Positions 10,233-26,600 of a DNA stretch of 64,000 bases are shown here, in pieces (the first letter of the stretch is position 1; each line of letters begins with the position of its first letter). Made by a program: the position numbers and the translations under genes. The notes below the pieces were generated by a model. That model was not told the DNA's origin and ran no database searches. It saw only the letters and a list, made by a program, of their open reading frames with translations. This DNA comes from Adineta ricciae (lineage: Eukaryota; Rotifera; Eurotatoria; Adinetida; Adinetidae): positions 147,459 to 211,458 of the forward strand of contig CAJNOJ010000184.1 of assembly GCA_905250025.1 (NCBI GenBank). Direction: 5' to 3'.

Positions 10233-13200
10233 GACAATAATTACCGTTGATATGAATTGTTGATAATGATTTAGACTTTTCTTCTAACGAATCTTTTCAT
10301 GAACGGCATTGTTTTGTTCCATTTCCGTGAAATATTCTCAGTGAAGATTTCATTTTTGTCCGATGAAGTTACAAACTAGAAGAATAGTCAAAAGTCGTGG
10401 ATGGCTGAATGTGAAAATGAAAGAAAAAGAGATTTTCAACTTGATATCGTCCAGTCAGCTATCTAACAAAAGTTTTGCTCATCGATGACGTTTCCAACAG
10501 ATTGAATATGAAACAATAATCATAAAAAAAAACAGTTCCACTCAAATATTTTCAGAACTTTTCTACTGAAAACTATTTCACGTCATGACTTTAGAAAATT
10601 GAGCAGGCTGAGGAAAAAACGTTTAAATGGTTCTTCACCGATTGAATCTAATCAATTCAAATCTAGCTATTAAAATTACACCTTCCTCAGAAACGAGCAC
10701 AATCTTGCATATTTTCTCTTGTTTCGATGAATCTAACCGATTGATATGTTTGACGAACTTCCACAATCCTGATGTTATTACGAAAGAGAAACATAGGACG
10801 AGAACAGATGACCATTTTGATTTTGATTATTCTCGACACGACGATGAGATAAGGATGTTTGTATGATGCGACATTGGAGAACGTCAGCTTACAAAAAAGA
10901 TTCTATACGACTGTTTTGCAATGACAAACTTTGTCGATCATATTTTACTTCTACGGTTAAAGATTGAGTTTGAAGTCACCATGTGAGAGATTGTTTCCAT
11001 TGTAATGTTCAAATCTTTTCTAACAATAGGAAGAATCACATGTGAAAATGAGTCAGAAAGCATATCATTTTTGATGATAATCGACTTCTTCGACAGTTCA
11101 TGAGCTGATTTATTGTTTGTTTTTCCTAGTTTTATTGAAACAAAAAGAAGATTACAAAAGAGGGAAATAAACATAGAAATCGGCAGAATGTACAAGTGAC
11201 TTTTCAGTAATTAGTTCTTTTACTTTAGCACAATTGAGTCGTGTTGCATCTCTTGTGAAATTATTTGTTACACTGGTTAAATAATCATAATCGACTTCTA
11301 ATTTTGTTAGACAAGGGAGAACTATTTTCTCTTGATTCAGAAGCTGATCGACATAGTCAATATTTGCATATACTAAGGAAAGAGAAGTAAGGTAAGGATA
11401 TTCAATGGGGGGAAAGGATTGAGTTTCTTGAGAATTCAATTGATCTGACATATTTGATTGTGACATACGGTTTATTACGCTCAATTCTTTAAGTGAAGGA
11501 AAATGGCGGGCGAGTCGGACGAAAAATTCGTGTTCGAATGGAACTTTATCGTATACCGATAAATGAGTAACACGACCAAAGACAATAGATGGAAATGAAT
11601 TGCCAAGAAATTCGAAATTTTCGAACATAAATGGTAGCGAAAAAACATGACATCTAGCGATGTGCGGTAAGTCGTACCGAATACAATCCATATGTGGATA
11701 TCCAATATTAGCAAAAGTTTGTCGAATTTCATCACTAGATAAACGAATTGAATCGTTGCGATAACTTCCAGTATGAATGTAGAAATTAAACTTTTGAAGT
11801 AACGGCATATGAATAAAGATTTCATTATTAATTTGGGTACCGTCGACAAGTTTGAATCGATTTTGAATAAAAATATTCAAAGTTAATTCTTGAAGATTTA
11901 GCATACGACGAAGAAGTGGTACAATTTGAGTATCATACTCATCAGACATACAAAGGCATTTTAGTGAGAAACACTTCAAATTAGGTAAATTATCCTAAAA
12001 GAACAAACTAGTATTTTCAAATATAGAATTATCATGCATCGAACTCGAACATTTGGGTGCAGCATATAGCATAACTTATTTGCAATTGTTAAATAAGAAC
12101 AAATCAAAACTCAAACCTTATAATTGTGAGTTTCTTTACATCTTCTAATACTCAGAAAATACTTTGAAAACCTTCTGAATACTCAGTTGCAACTTAACTT
12201 GAGGAATAAGACTGAACTCGAATCCGAACTTGAACTATAGTTCGGCTTGGATGCATGTCTAGGCGGCACAATTGCAATGAAAAAAAAGTGAAAGAAAAGC
12301 TGACCTTCTCGTTTCTACGCTTTACGCTGATGATTGAAAGAAGTGCTACTGTAAAATGATGTTGGTGAAGAAAGCGCAAACATTTCAAATCACATTCATA
12401 ACTATCGGAAAACAATGAAAATGGTTGGAAAGACATGAGTGAGAAAGTGTTTCTAATTATAATGTTACAAGCTTAGTTTGTCGTTCAGTATTCAGATAAG
12501 AAACTATCTGATCAAAAATATCTCATAAATTACAAATTCTACATTTCATAAAATCATACTCGACTAAAGACAGGCAATCTCAGGTGGATAAATACATTGA
12601 ATACGCATTAGAACTTCATAATTTGTTTATTTTGAATGAAACACATTCATTCATTTCAGTTGCTGAAAACAACTTATCCGAAGTACAAACTAAGAGATAC
12701 TCATCAATCGTCTTCGCTTCATTTTCTCATGTAATATTATTTACCGCATTATACTTTGACAGTCAATTAAAAGCATAGATATTCTTACCATATTATAAGT
12801 TGATGAATGTAAACGTGTACTATCAAGAATAACAATCAATGTGGTTAACCCTGCGAGACGGCCATCAAGTAAAGCGAGACATTCTCCGAAACCATTCAAA
12901 AACACACATAATTTTGAAAGAGTTGATGAAGAGCAAGTGGTTAAAGGTGAATCAAAAAGTGTTAAAAGTGAAGGTAAGCCAGTAATAGATAAATCTTGTA
13001 GACTTTTAAAGAATGTCAAAACATGTCCGTGGACACCATTTCGATACAATCGTTCTGCAAGAATATCAATACCATGCTTGTATACAAGACTAAGATCAAT
13101 AATCTGTTCTTGAAAAATTCGTCGAAAAGGCGATGTATCTATATAGTTATCTTGTGAATTATATACGTTTAATTTACGTTTAGCTTTTTTACCTGTAAAA

Positions 13201-14134
13201 TAAGACGAAGCAATTTTATCAAGGAAATTGTAGATTTTCAACTTAGTTAAATTCGGATAATCAGCAGCACGAAGAATACGTTCCATGGACTGTGATTCAA
13301 GAATAAGTGATGTGATGTTATGGTCAATTTTAGGCAAAATACTCATGTAGAATCGGTCAAGTATCAGATCAGTAACCGGTAAAATATCATCAGTCGATGT
13401 TAGTAATACGAAGTTGAGAGCAGTAGTGAAGGCTTTATGTTGTACTACTGTATTGAGTCGATGAGTATCAACATCGAATAAAGAATAGAGAGCATCCATA
13501 TTATCAAGTCTTTGCAGAATAATAAATAATATTTCAGTAGGTAAATCAAGAAGTTTAATATTTGACCGATTCATGTTAATGATGGTGGAACGTTAACTAA
13601 ATGATGTGCAGAGTTTCAAAAATAAATATGAAAAAAATTATCGGTTGACACTGTCATCTAATTGATTGAGCATTAAAAGCTTAGAATACACAAGTCTTTC
13701 GTAAAAGATCTTAGAAATTGTTTAGTTAAGGTCGTTTTTCTCCATACGGCGCTTCCGCATGGGCTAATTTGCGAGTATTGACTTTGTCACTTACTTTCGT
13801 CTTGTTTTGATGCTCAAACTGCTGGAAACGTGTATCATATATTTCTACAGTTTGTTTGGATCCATTGTTCTCGTGAACAAAGAAAATGGCATCTCTGTTG
13901 AAGAAAGAATAATCAATCGATATATGAGTAGATATGTATTGTTTTTATTTTTCGTCAATCTTTGATTGACTTTATTTCTTTTAGAAAACTATTATGTTGT
14001 GTAATTAAAGTCTGTGAGAAGTGAACTAGTACGCTATCCGACAAAAATTTAACTAGAAATGCCGGTCACTAATGAATGGACTACACGCGGGGACATCTAT
14101 TTTATCACGCAAAGACTAAGAAATATAAGATAGA
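10233..14134. repeat. F-box gene block, copy 3
   Basis: The second full copy of the F-box block, starting at the N at 10232. Its first 44 bases extend further left than copy 2 and match 4202-4245. Its right end continues into the unique AMPK upstream sequence. Confidence 0.9.
11152..13574 (-). CDS. F-box/LRR-like protein, copy 3
   Basis: Exons 13574-12789 and 11994-11152, with the same structure as the copy 5.3 kb upstream and about 97% identical protein of 542 residues. The F-box reads LLDLPTEILFIILQRLDN. Differences from copy 2 cluster in the second exon: DFPYMAVCHV versus DLPHIARCHV, and FDRVTSLSVSDEV versus FGRVTHLSVYDKV. Both copies are intact. They may be alleles of one gene placed in series or recent tandem paralogues; the N at 10232 favours the former, while the differing right flanks leave it open. 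Confidence 0.8.
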
Positions 14135-14898
14135 TAATGGTATCTGTATTATGATGTGTACTCTGATCTACGATTGTTGTTTGAACTGAACTAATCTTAT
14201 TTATCGCGAGTGTGAAAGTAAATGGAGATATTTTTCATCAATAAACATCTCGGCTAAGATTACTTGATGAAAAGTTTTTCTGCAACGATTCCGAACATTT
14301 CAACTGACTAGTTTTGATCACAGTTCACGTACACGTAAGGATAGAATCTATTTATTTATTTATCGTACGTATCTCTTATAGGTAGTATACCAAGAATCGA
14401 TCAATAACTCTATTAGCAAGTAGAATTAATCTGACTAAATCTCGCTTTATAAATGCCAGTTTCAATCTTGACGTTGAAAGAGTATACTCAACGTGACTTT
14501 CGTATATGTAATTGTATAATTGACATTGACAAGTTTCCTTCCGTATGACATCGTGATTTAGAAATAATTAAACTCTCGAAAGACAAGAAATGTCTTAATA
14601 TATGATCAAGCGGAACAGTGAATGAGTTGTAGATGTCGCTAAGCACCGATTTGCGGAACTCGTAAGTCAAACGATCATTGGTAAAAGAAGATTTTGCGTG
14701 AAGATATACTAATGCTGAATCATTCTACGCATAAGGCAAAGTTTTATTATTCTATCATATAGCCTAGTTCTGCAAGAGAACCGAAATTGCGTACTTTGTT
14801 AAGTTGACCGGAATGTCATTGTTCTTTTTTTTCACCCGTAACTATCGTGTTTATATATTCTACTTTCAGATTTCATAGATTGATACGTTTACACAGTG
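13575..14898. other. Intergenic, upstream of AMPK
   Basis: The first 560 bp belong to the F-box repeat block. The 14135-14898 stretch is unique, AT-rich and without a credible frame. It holds the promoter and 5' leader of the AMPK gene, but no TATA box or other site stands out. Confidence 0.5.
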
Positions 14899-18094
<3,196 letters not shown>

Positions 18095-18565
18095 AAGATG
18101 AATTCTTCTATCCCGTGTGTATATAAATATTTACTCATCCTCTTCTTCTTTCTAACCATCCCGTGTCTATTGGTCATTTTAATTCATTTATTTTCTTTAC
18201 GTTCTTATCATTTTATTCATTTCTGTTCGAAATTCAATAACATATATCATCACATCTTGAAAAGAAAACAAGAAATTTGTAATTTCAAGAGAATGTTTTA
18301 TGTTAATTGTATGATTAGTTGAGTTAAGAGTATCAAATGCCTTTTTCTAAAAATAAATATTTGAGTTGTAGTATTGACAGATACAATTTGTTTCACTATT
18401 AACTTGATTGGATACAAGATTATCATTAACTATACAAAACTGTACTGTTTTATTTCATTTATTCGATCCATTGACACACGTTAATAATTCAAACAATCAA
18501 ATACACTTATAACATAGGATCTCATTACATAAACACATTCGAATATAATCTGATAAAAACGACTA
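18095..18565. other. AMPK 3' region
   Basis: Convergent spacer between the AMPK stop and the fucosyltransferase stop. An AATAAA at 18352-18357, about 260 nt after the stop, is the probable poly(A) signal of AMPK. A 74-residue frame at 18098 lies in this 3' UTR and is not called. Confidence 0.5.
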
Positions 18566-19970
18566 TTAAGTTGGAGAGGCAGGTTTCCACATTAAACTCG
18601 AAGTATTATGTGGAAAAACAAACCACGGAGGAAAATAATGTTCTCTAGGACAATTTTGAAAAGGAACTGGATAATTCAGATCATGAACAACATCTCCACC
18701 AGCTAAATATGCAGCCCACCAACCATATGTTCCTGCTGTCACAATTGTATGTTCACATAAAGCTAAGGCAGCCATATCTTCACCAGAGAAAAAACCGGAC
18801 GGTGTTATAAAAACATCTGTGTATTGTCCCAGATGTGTCTGCACGTACTTCTTATCGTCACTAGCGATTAAAAACCGGCAATTAACATATTTTCGTCGAT
18901 AATAATTCATTGACCAAACGAGATATTCCACACTTGTGTCAATTTTAAAAAATGTTAAGAAATCACCTCGACGAATATGAATTCCAATCCAAGTTACAGG
19001 CGTGAACGATGGTCCAGGATTCGCTAGTATGGATTTTAAATAGCGATGTGGTACCGTATCTTTCGTATAATTACGCAGATCCAATGAAATATTCCAAACA
19101 GCTAGAGATAGACAAAAAAGAAAGAAAAGAAAATGATTTCAAAGAACCAACAGCGTGACATTTACAAGTTTCAGTCTCATGAACAAGAAAAAACTAATTT
19201 AGTAAATTTTGAACGCTCGAAAAGATGAATTTTTTTACTATGACTCAATATACTTCAAATGGTATTTTTTTTCTCGAACCTTTCATCAATTGTTCCACCA
19301 TTGGTACATTTCTAACGATTGCTCCTTGATTAAACTGAAATAAGAAATTGATTTCTTCACGATACTTATCAAAATATCCATATGCTTGATAAAATCCATT
19401 TAATTCATATCGTTGGAATGTTTTATTGAATGGTACACGGAGTAAATCAGGATAAAACACACATGAACTATATCGACTAAAGTAATCTGTTCGATTAACA
19501 ACCAGTCTATCATCTTTTGTCAATTGCACCTTAGTTTTCTCGATCTCAATACGAAAGACTGATCGAAGATCGATTAAAATCCATGGTGCAACATAGAGTT
19601 GACATTGATGAAGACGAGCGAGACCATATGCACTTGCAAATAAAAACATTCGATTACCCAAAGCGCCATCCGCTGAACGAATAAACAGAAAACATGTTGG
19701 TGGTCCTTGAGCTTTGTCATGCATAGTCAAATTAGGATTCATATTTTCTAAAACCGATTGTCTTAATGAAGAAAAATAAATTTTCGTATCTAATACATTT
19801 GGAAATAATGACTTAGTAGGATAAAACCAGATCACATAGAGAATAACTAATACAATCAATGAGATAAGAAACACGGGAACTTTCTTATTCATTAATCGTG
19901 ATTGAGACCATCTTGAATAATCAAGAAGAACGTACCGATAAGATTCAATGGAATTTATATTATCTGCCAT
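18566..19970 (-). CDS. Alpha-1,2-fucosyltransferase-like protein (glycosyltransferase family 11)
   Basis: Exons 19970-19280 and 19101-18566, phase 1 (G|gttcga, ctctag|CT), give 408 residues. It is a type II membrane protein: a short cytosolic tail, one transmembrane helix at about 31-51 (VPVFLISLIVLVILYVIWF), then a lumenal domain. GT11 hallmarks are GNRMFLFASAYGLA near 105, WIGIHIRRGDF (GDP-fucose binding) and ALCEHTIVTAGTYGWWAAYL near the C-terminus. The enzyme should transfer L-fucose from GDP-fucose to galactose on glycans in the Golgi. The donor site is weak; an alternative gtatat donor 28 nt downstream would break the frame. The acceptor substrate cannot be predicted. Confidence 0.85.
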
Positions 19971-20787
19971 AATAATAACTACAAGAGATTTCTTTCGTCA
20001 TTCATTTGATCGGCTTGTTTTTTCATGTCTTATTTCAAAGTATTATACATACAGCGACTTTTTTGTTACAAGAATGCATATATTGTAACCTACAAATTTA
20101 TTTACCTGAGAAGAAACAGAACACCATGATACGCAGAACAAATTTTACCTCCCTATGTGAAAACGACTTTAAAAAAAAGAGAAAAAGAAACATGGTGGCG
20201 CTATACAGCCAGCAGAATCAGAATAAAAACGGTTTTTTTTATTCTTTCATAACAGTCGTGCTCTCCAATTAAATAAATTCCAGTTCTGTCAACAAAGAAA
20301 TCTCGTATAGATTCGTTGTGAATATTTTGTGCGAGAAATTCATCGAACAATGTCAATTGATTTTTCAATTGAGAGAACGTTATTTAAGTAAATTATAGAT
20401 TTGAATATGAACAACAAACGTAATGTTTTTTTACTAAGAAATTCTTGATACATTGATTTCTCTAATGATGACCTTTTCTTCTTTTTTCAATATTGATCAT
20501 TCATACGAAGAAAATATCGAAATGATGTTGATTATCGATCGGATAGAATATTCTTTGTCCCTCATCAGTCAAGCTTGACTACAGTGAAAAAAGCCACTAC
20601 CATGAACGATTAATGAACAAGATACATATTATGAAGGCAAGAAGAAAATATATTTCAGTATCTTTTTTGATGATCTCCTTGAACATACATATATGAGTAT
20701 ATATCAAGGCTTTTTAGCCACATATATAGAGAATATTGAACTGAACCATAACCTTTCATTAATTTCATATACATATCTATTGAAATA
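19971..20787. other. Divergent intergenic region
   Basis: An 817 bp spacer between the divergently transcribed fucosyltransferase and proline-rich genes, so it must hold both promoters. It is AT-rich with TATATA-like stretches (around 20696-20730). The 20006-20272 frame has no support. Confidence 0.4.
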
Positions 20788-22104
20788 ATGTCCGACCGTA
20801 GTGAACCATCCTCATCGTCAGATTATGAAGAGGAACCATCATCATATACTGAAAATCTTCCACCACTACCAGCAGCAACAACCACGTCAACAACAACAAC
20901 AACAACAACAACTACGACTACTACTAGTAGTACTGCTGCAGCGACTGGAACTGGAACAACAACCGTAACAGACAAGCAAGAATCACTTAAAAATTATGTA
21001 ACTAATCTATTAGCTCGACATGTTCTACGTGATGATGAACAATCTGATCTAACTGAAACTGAAATAAGAATTAATCCACGAGACAGTCCATACCATGATT
21101 ATCATAATGTCTCAGCTTTTCGCCAGTATCATTCGAATGCCGAAGGAACTGTAAGAACAGGTGCTCAACGACGACAAGATACAACAAGTGATGAAGAAGG
21201 AGGATTAAGAGATGGAACATCAACAGAACAAGTTAGATTTTCTTTCATTGTCTCTTTAGTCGAAAACAACATTTCTTTTTTTTCATTCTTATGTAGTCCG
21301 ATGAAACCGGTACAGAACTAAATTTAGATCCCGATCCGATTATTGAAGAACGTGAAAGTGCTGAGCAACGATATAAACAAAAAGTTTATTTACGTCAATT
21401 ACAACCACCGACTCCCCAACCAATTGAAATTCAAGTTCAAGAAGTTTTACTTCAAGGACAAACACCAAAACCACCAATACATGTTCGAGTTGCCAAACCT
21501 CAACCAAGAACTCCATCACCAATTGTGATTAAAAGTGCACCACCACCACCTCCTCTAGTAGAATCTGATCAACCAATTGTCTATAATAAATATGTACCTC
21601 CTCCTAAACAGCCACCACAGCAGGTAGTAATCTTGTATCAGTTAGACAATATTTCGAATAAAAATTTCTAGATTATCATTCATCGACATCCAGATTTGCC
21701 GCCTAAACCACGTAAAATTTTCTCGTTTCAAATGATGAAATTTTCATTTAGTCGTTTTCACTTAAGGTCCGATCGTTGTTGAACAATGGTTGCCATATAA
21801 ACCAGCTCCTAAACGTATCATAAAACACTCATTACCACCGGAAGCTCGTCAAACTCCACCTGCTCCACACAATATAGTTGTCTCCTATGCTAAACCACGT
21901 GCTCTAATTGAAGTCGAATTAGTTCGTTTGCCCATCGTTAAAATTGACCCTTATACATATCAACAAATGACAACGGCTGGTCATGAACAATTAACACAAC
22001 ATCCATCATTTCAACATGAACAACATCTATTCTTTGGCAATCGAGACAGAAGCCGAATAGCACAAGGATCAGAATCATCTACTGATATTAATTGGCGAAT
22101 TTAA
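20788..22104 (+). CDS. Proline-rich, largely disordered protein
   Basis: Four exons (20788-21231, 21297-21623, 21672-21711, 21767-22104) give 382 residues. The N-terminus is acidic/serine-rich with a run of threonines encoded by an ACA/ACT microsatellite. The middle is rich in PP and PxP motifs with repeated lines (QPPTPQPIEIQVQEVLLQG, PRTPSPIVIKSAPPPPP). The C-terminal part holds IVVEQWLPYKPAPKR and ALIEVELVRLPIVKIDP. No enzyme domain is visible. The QWLPY-type proline-rich blocks are reminiscent of animal cytoskeleton-associated or cuticle-type scaffolds, but I do not recognise the family. All introns are in phase, so the model is solid even though the function is not. Confidence 0.75.
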
Positions 22105-22533
22105 ATCAAATTCATATTTGTTTTACTGTTAATAATTTGTATTGAATTTAACCATGTTTGAATTGATTAAAATTATCTTTATTGAACATGTAGATAATCC
22201 AATCATCACGAAGGAGAACGTGCTATAAATATCTCGATGTAATAATTATTAAATACTATTTTTTATATGCAAGATAAGTCAATATATCTCTTGTCAAATA
22301 AACGATAGATAATTTCAGTACAGAGAAAAAAAGAAAGAAACATTTTATTTTGCGTTCTCTTCTTTTCTCATCTAATCAAAATGCTTACAAAAAAATATTT
22401 TGGCGCTTTCAACCATTGACTTTCTCGTATTTATCATCACATCAAATATTCGCTTTCGTCTATGTGTTAATCGTTAACCACAATCCTCTTGTTTTAATAC
22501 ATTGGAAAAGTACAAAGGTAAAATAACTTTTGT

Positions 22534-22870
22534 TTAATTTGATTTGTTCACATGAATGACAATGAGAAATTTAGACAAGACCTTGAAAATTCTACTTGTC
22601 AAGGTAATCTAAGAACGAAAAAGAAAAAGATGAGTAAATAAGCAACAAAAAATACAAAGATTCATAAACCTTGTTGGATTCAAATCGTTTCGATTTGTAT
22701 CTAAAAGTGATTATTTGATAGGTTTTGTTAATGAGATCTGTAGAAATGGATTCTGAATCATTAAAATTGGATATTTGTGAAGATAAATTATCATGACTGA
22801 GATTAAAAATCATTTGCCTTGTTAAAATCTGTTCTGTATTGAATTCATTATCAATCAGAAATATGAACAT
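22534..22870 (-). CDS. Small hypothetical protein, two exons
   Basis: Exons 22870-22670 and 22608-22534, joined in phase 0 across a 61 nt GT-AG intron (AAG|gtttat, ttcttag|ATT), give 91 residues. The sequence (MFIFLIDNEFNTEQIL…) has no signal or known domain. An acceptor-like tttgtag lies just upstream of the ATG, so there may be a 5' UTR intron. Support is the intron of typical size and phase only. Confidence 0.3.
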
Positions 22871-23620
22871 TCACTACAAACAAAAGTAATAATGAATAGT
22901 ATAGTTAATTCTGTTATTTTGTTGATTTGCACAAAGGACAACAAAGATCATAACATAAAAACAAGTTGTTTGACAAGAACGAAAATATAAGATTTAGATA
23001 TATGAATTTGAAAATTGAATTTCAATGTTATTTAAAACAATGTACTTCGTATTATCTTTCGTAAATTCATATTAGACAAAAGCTAAATAAATTGTCCATG
23101 ATACTACGTTTTATACTTTATAGTCGTAATAGTACGCTTATCATAACAGTAACAGGACTGTTTTATCACATCGGTTACTTTCTCCTTGACAAAACCGCAG
23201 ATGATTATCTTTGACTTATTTTTACTTTCTCAAACATATTTTACAAAATATTTCCACGTATCTAACATTAACTAGCTTTCATTAATAATCATCATAATAC
23301 ATTCTTTTCTTTTCGATATCATTCGTACATTTCATATAATATACAAAGCGCTATATGTAAGTTTGCCTTCTGTTCATTTTATGTCTCTTAAGAGAAGAAC
23401 AGATAAGGATATATATATATAATCCAATAGTATGATGTAACATACTGTTCATTCACCGTTCTTTTTCTTCCAATGAGTACACGACAGAGAAGGTCAATGT
23501 ATATAATATGTAGAAAATATTCTTCTATTGATGTATACGTAAAGGATTTTATGTTCGTTTCGATCGATGAAGAAAATGTCTAGTTTTTTGACTATGATGT
23601 ATTTGATTTAGTTTGTAATA
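22871..23620. other. Divergent intergenic region
   Basis: 750 bp of AT-rich sequence upstream of the Argonaute gene. It contains a tatatatata stretch near 23411-23420 that could act as a core promoter element. Nothing else is recognisable. Confidence 0.35.
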
Positions 23621-26600
23621 ATGTCATCGCATCGAGATCGGGATTATCCGGATGGTATGATGAGAAATTCGGTATTTTTCTCTCTTGAAATGATGTATCC
23701 TTTTTTTTTGTTCTACACAGATGATGATCGTCGGTCATCAAAACGCCGTATGTAATTTTTCTTTTCGTTTACTTTGAAAATCTCTTGTAATATTAATTGT
23801 TTACAATTTACATTAGATCGATCAGGTCGTAGTCATGAAAGATTATCATCTCATCCTCAACGTCGATCGTATTCATCAGCAGATGTAGAAGAAAAGCCAT
23901 CGAGTAGTCAGTTAAGTCGAACTGTTGAATCTGGTTCTACTTCCACCGTTCCGAAGACGACAACGGAAACAGAAAGTGGTTCAAAAGCACGTTCACGATC
24001 ATTTGTTCGTCCGATAATTCGTTCTGCTGTTCCAGAATCACAATTGATTTCACTTGCACGACGACCCGCTCAATCTGGACGAGGTAAATTCATTGTTTTC
24101 AAAATTTTCTTTCATTTTGCATTGATAATCACACTTACAGTTGGTCAACGAGTTGAACTTTATACCAATCATTTTAAAATCGAATTTGAGAACAACTCTC
24201 AATCATCAAATATTTATCAATTCGATGTCGATGTCGAAATTCTTATGCGTGATGGTTCATGGCGTTCATGTAAGCGAGACGAACGTTTTCAAGTTATAAA
24301 AACAATTATTGAACGGGAAAAATTTCCATTGGTATGGTATGATCAAGGAAGAAGTTTATATGCCAAAGAAAATTTAACTGTGAACTTTAATAAAGAATAC
24401 GAATGCGAGATAAAACATAAGAAAACTGATCGAACGAATCGCTTTCGATTTCTATTGATTAATTTAGTGAAGACATATGATTTAAAGATAATTTTTGATT
24501 TTATTCAACGAAAAATTCCACTAAGACCACATGATCCGGTGAGAATCTTAGAAATTTTATTAAAACAAACACAACGCCTTGATATGGTGAATATTAAAAA
24601 TCGATCATATCCAAAACATCAAAAATTAGATGATCTTGGTATAGGATTTGTTCGAGAAGATCAAACTTCATATCTCTTGAATTGTTGTTTAGGTGATGGA
24701 CGTGGTTTAGCATCGGGATTTTATCAAGCAATTGTGTTAGGTGAACGTGGTCCAACATTAAATGTTAATAATACATTCTGTTGTTTTTATCAAAATTATA
24801 ATTTAGTAGAATTTATTACATGTTATCTTGGTAGCGATATTCGCCGGTCGGGTGCGGTTTTTCAACGATGAGTTATTTGTAGGAAAACAGTTTGTTTTTT
24901 GTTCTTTCAGGTATATCATCAAAAGATCAACCATTGTTAGTACGGAAAATTCTTAAATCGATATGGTTTGTCACAACTCATACTAATCAAATTCGTAAAT
25001 ATCGTTTAAAATCATTTGGTTCTCCAGCAAATCAACATACATTTATAAAGGATCAAGGTTCAAAGATAAGTGTTGCTGATTATTTTTATGAGAAATGGAA
25101 AATTCGTTTGCGACATCCACATTTACCTGTTGTGGAACTGTTTAATCCAGTTGATAAGAATAAATCACATTTTTTACCGATGGAATTGGTTATTGTTGAT
25201 GACTGGCAGAGAAGTTTAAAACCTCTTACAATAGAACAACGTGCAACGGTAACGAGGAAAACTGTTGTCAAGCCAGGCGAACGATATGGATTGATTCGAC
25301 GTATTGTAGACGAACGTCAATATGATAAAGATTCATATTTACAGAGTTTTGGTATGAAGATTCAAACGAATGATATGTTAGCAATTACCGGTCGACTTTT
25401 AACTCCACCTGAAATCAAATATAAATCACCACATGATGAAAGTCGAGATGTAATCGAAAGAGTCAGTATTGGTAAATGGTATTTAAATAATTATTTCAAT
25501 AAAACGCGTGAAATACGTTCGTGGGCATTGGTTCTTGTCAGTCAAAGAGCACCCGACGAACGGCAAGTGGGTTTAGCAAAAGATTTTGCAAATAAACTTC
25601 CACAGGTTTTGATGAAACTTTTTCAAATGAAAATTATTCGAAATACTACTCTTCTTTCTGTTATTAAGGCTATGTCAAAGTATGGAATTCGACTCAATTC
25701 ATCAGCTATTGAAAAATCTGATGCAGCAAGTCCAGATATTATCCTGGCACGAATGAATGAATTGAAAACACTTGGATGTGAAGTGATCATTTATATTCTG
25801 AATCAAGTTGGTGATGATATTTATCATGCAATTAAATTCTTTGGAAATGTTAAACTTGGTAAGATAAAAGTCTGTTAATCATTTTAAAGAATTGTTTTAT
25901 TTTCGTAGGAATGGTAACACAATGTACACGATTTGATAAACTACAAGCAAATAGTGAACCACGCAAGATGGATATGTACATTCAGGTATAGAAATTGACT
26001 TTAGTAGAATAATACTTTAGATTTTGACTTTCCATTCTGATATTTTCAATAGAATTTATCTCAAAAATTCAATGCAAAATTAGGTGGCATTAACCAATTT
26101 GTTTCACTTATGCGAGCATTGACATCTCCATCAACTCGTTCAGATGTTTTCATGTTTTTTGGTATTGATTGTACTCATGTAATGTGCTCACGTGAACGAC
26201 CATCAATTGCAGCAATCATTGGTTCCAAAGATTCAACAAGTTGACTATTGTGATAATGTATTCTCTCTTTGGAAACGAAATTCTATTATTGTAGGTACAC
26301 AATATAGTGGCCGTGTTGTTCAACAATATTCACCAAAAGGAAAAATATCAGTTGAAATTATCAAAGATCTTCATATTTACGTTGGAGATTTAATACGAAA
26401 ATTCTCGGAACATAATTCACGTTTACCAAATAAACTCGTCTTTTATCGAGCTGGAGTAGATGATGGAGCATTCCAGAAAGTCTTGGACAATGAAGTACAA
26501 GCTATTAAACAAGCATGTCAAGGTAATTCTTTCGTATCTTATTTAATAGGAAAACTTCATTTTATTGTCTTACATAGAATTCTACGGTCATAATCAATTG

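Noticed and set aside
26240..26294. Apparent frameshift in the Argonaute PIWI domain
   Set aside because: A phase 1 intron joins GSKDSTS to TQYSGRVV, matching the family exactly.
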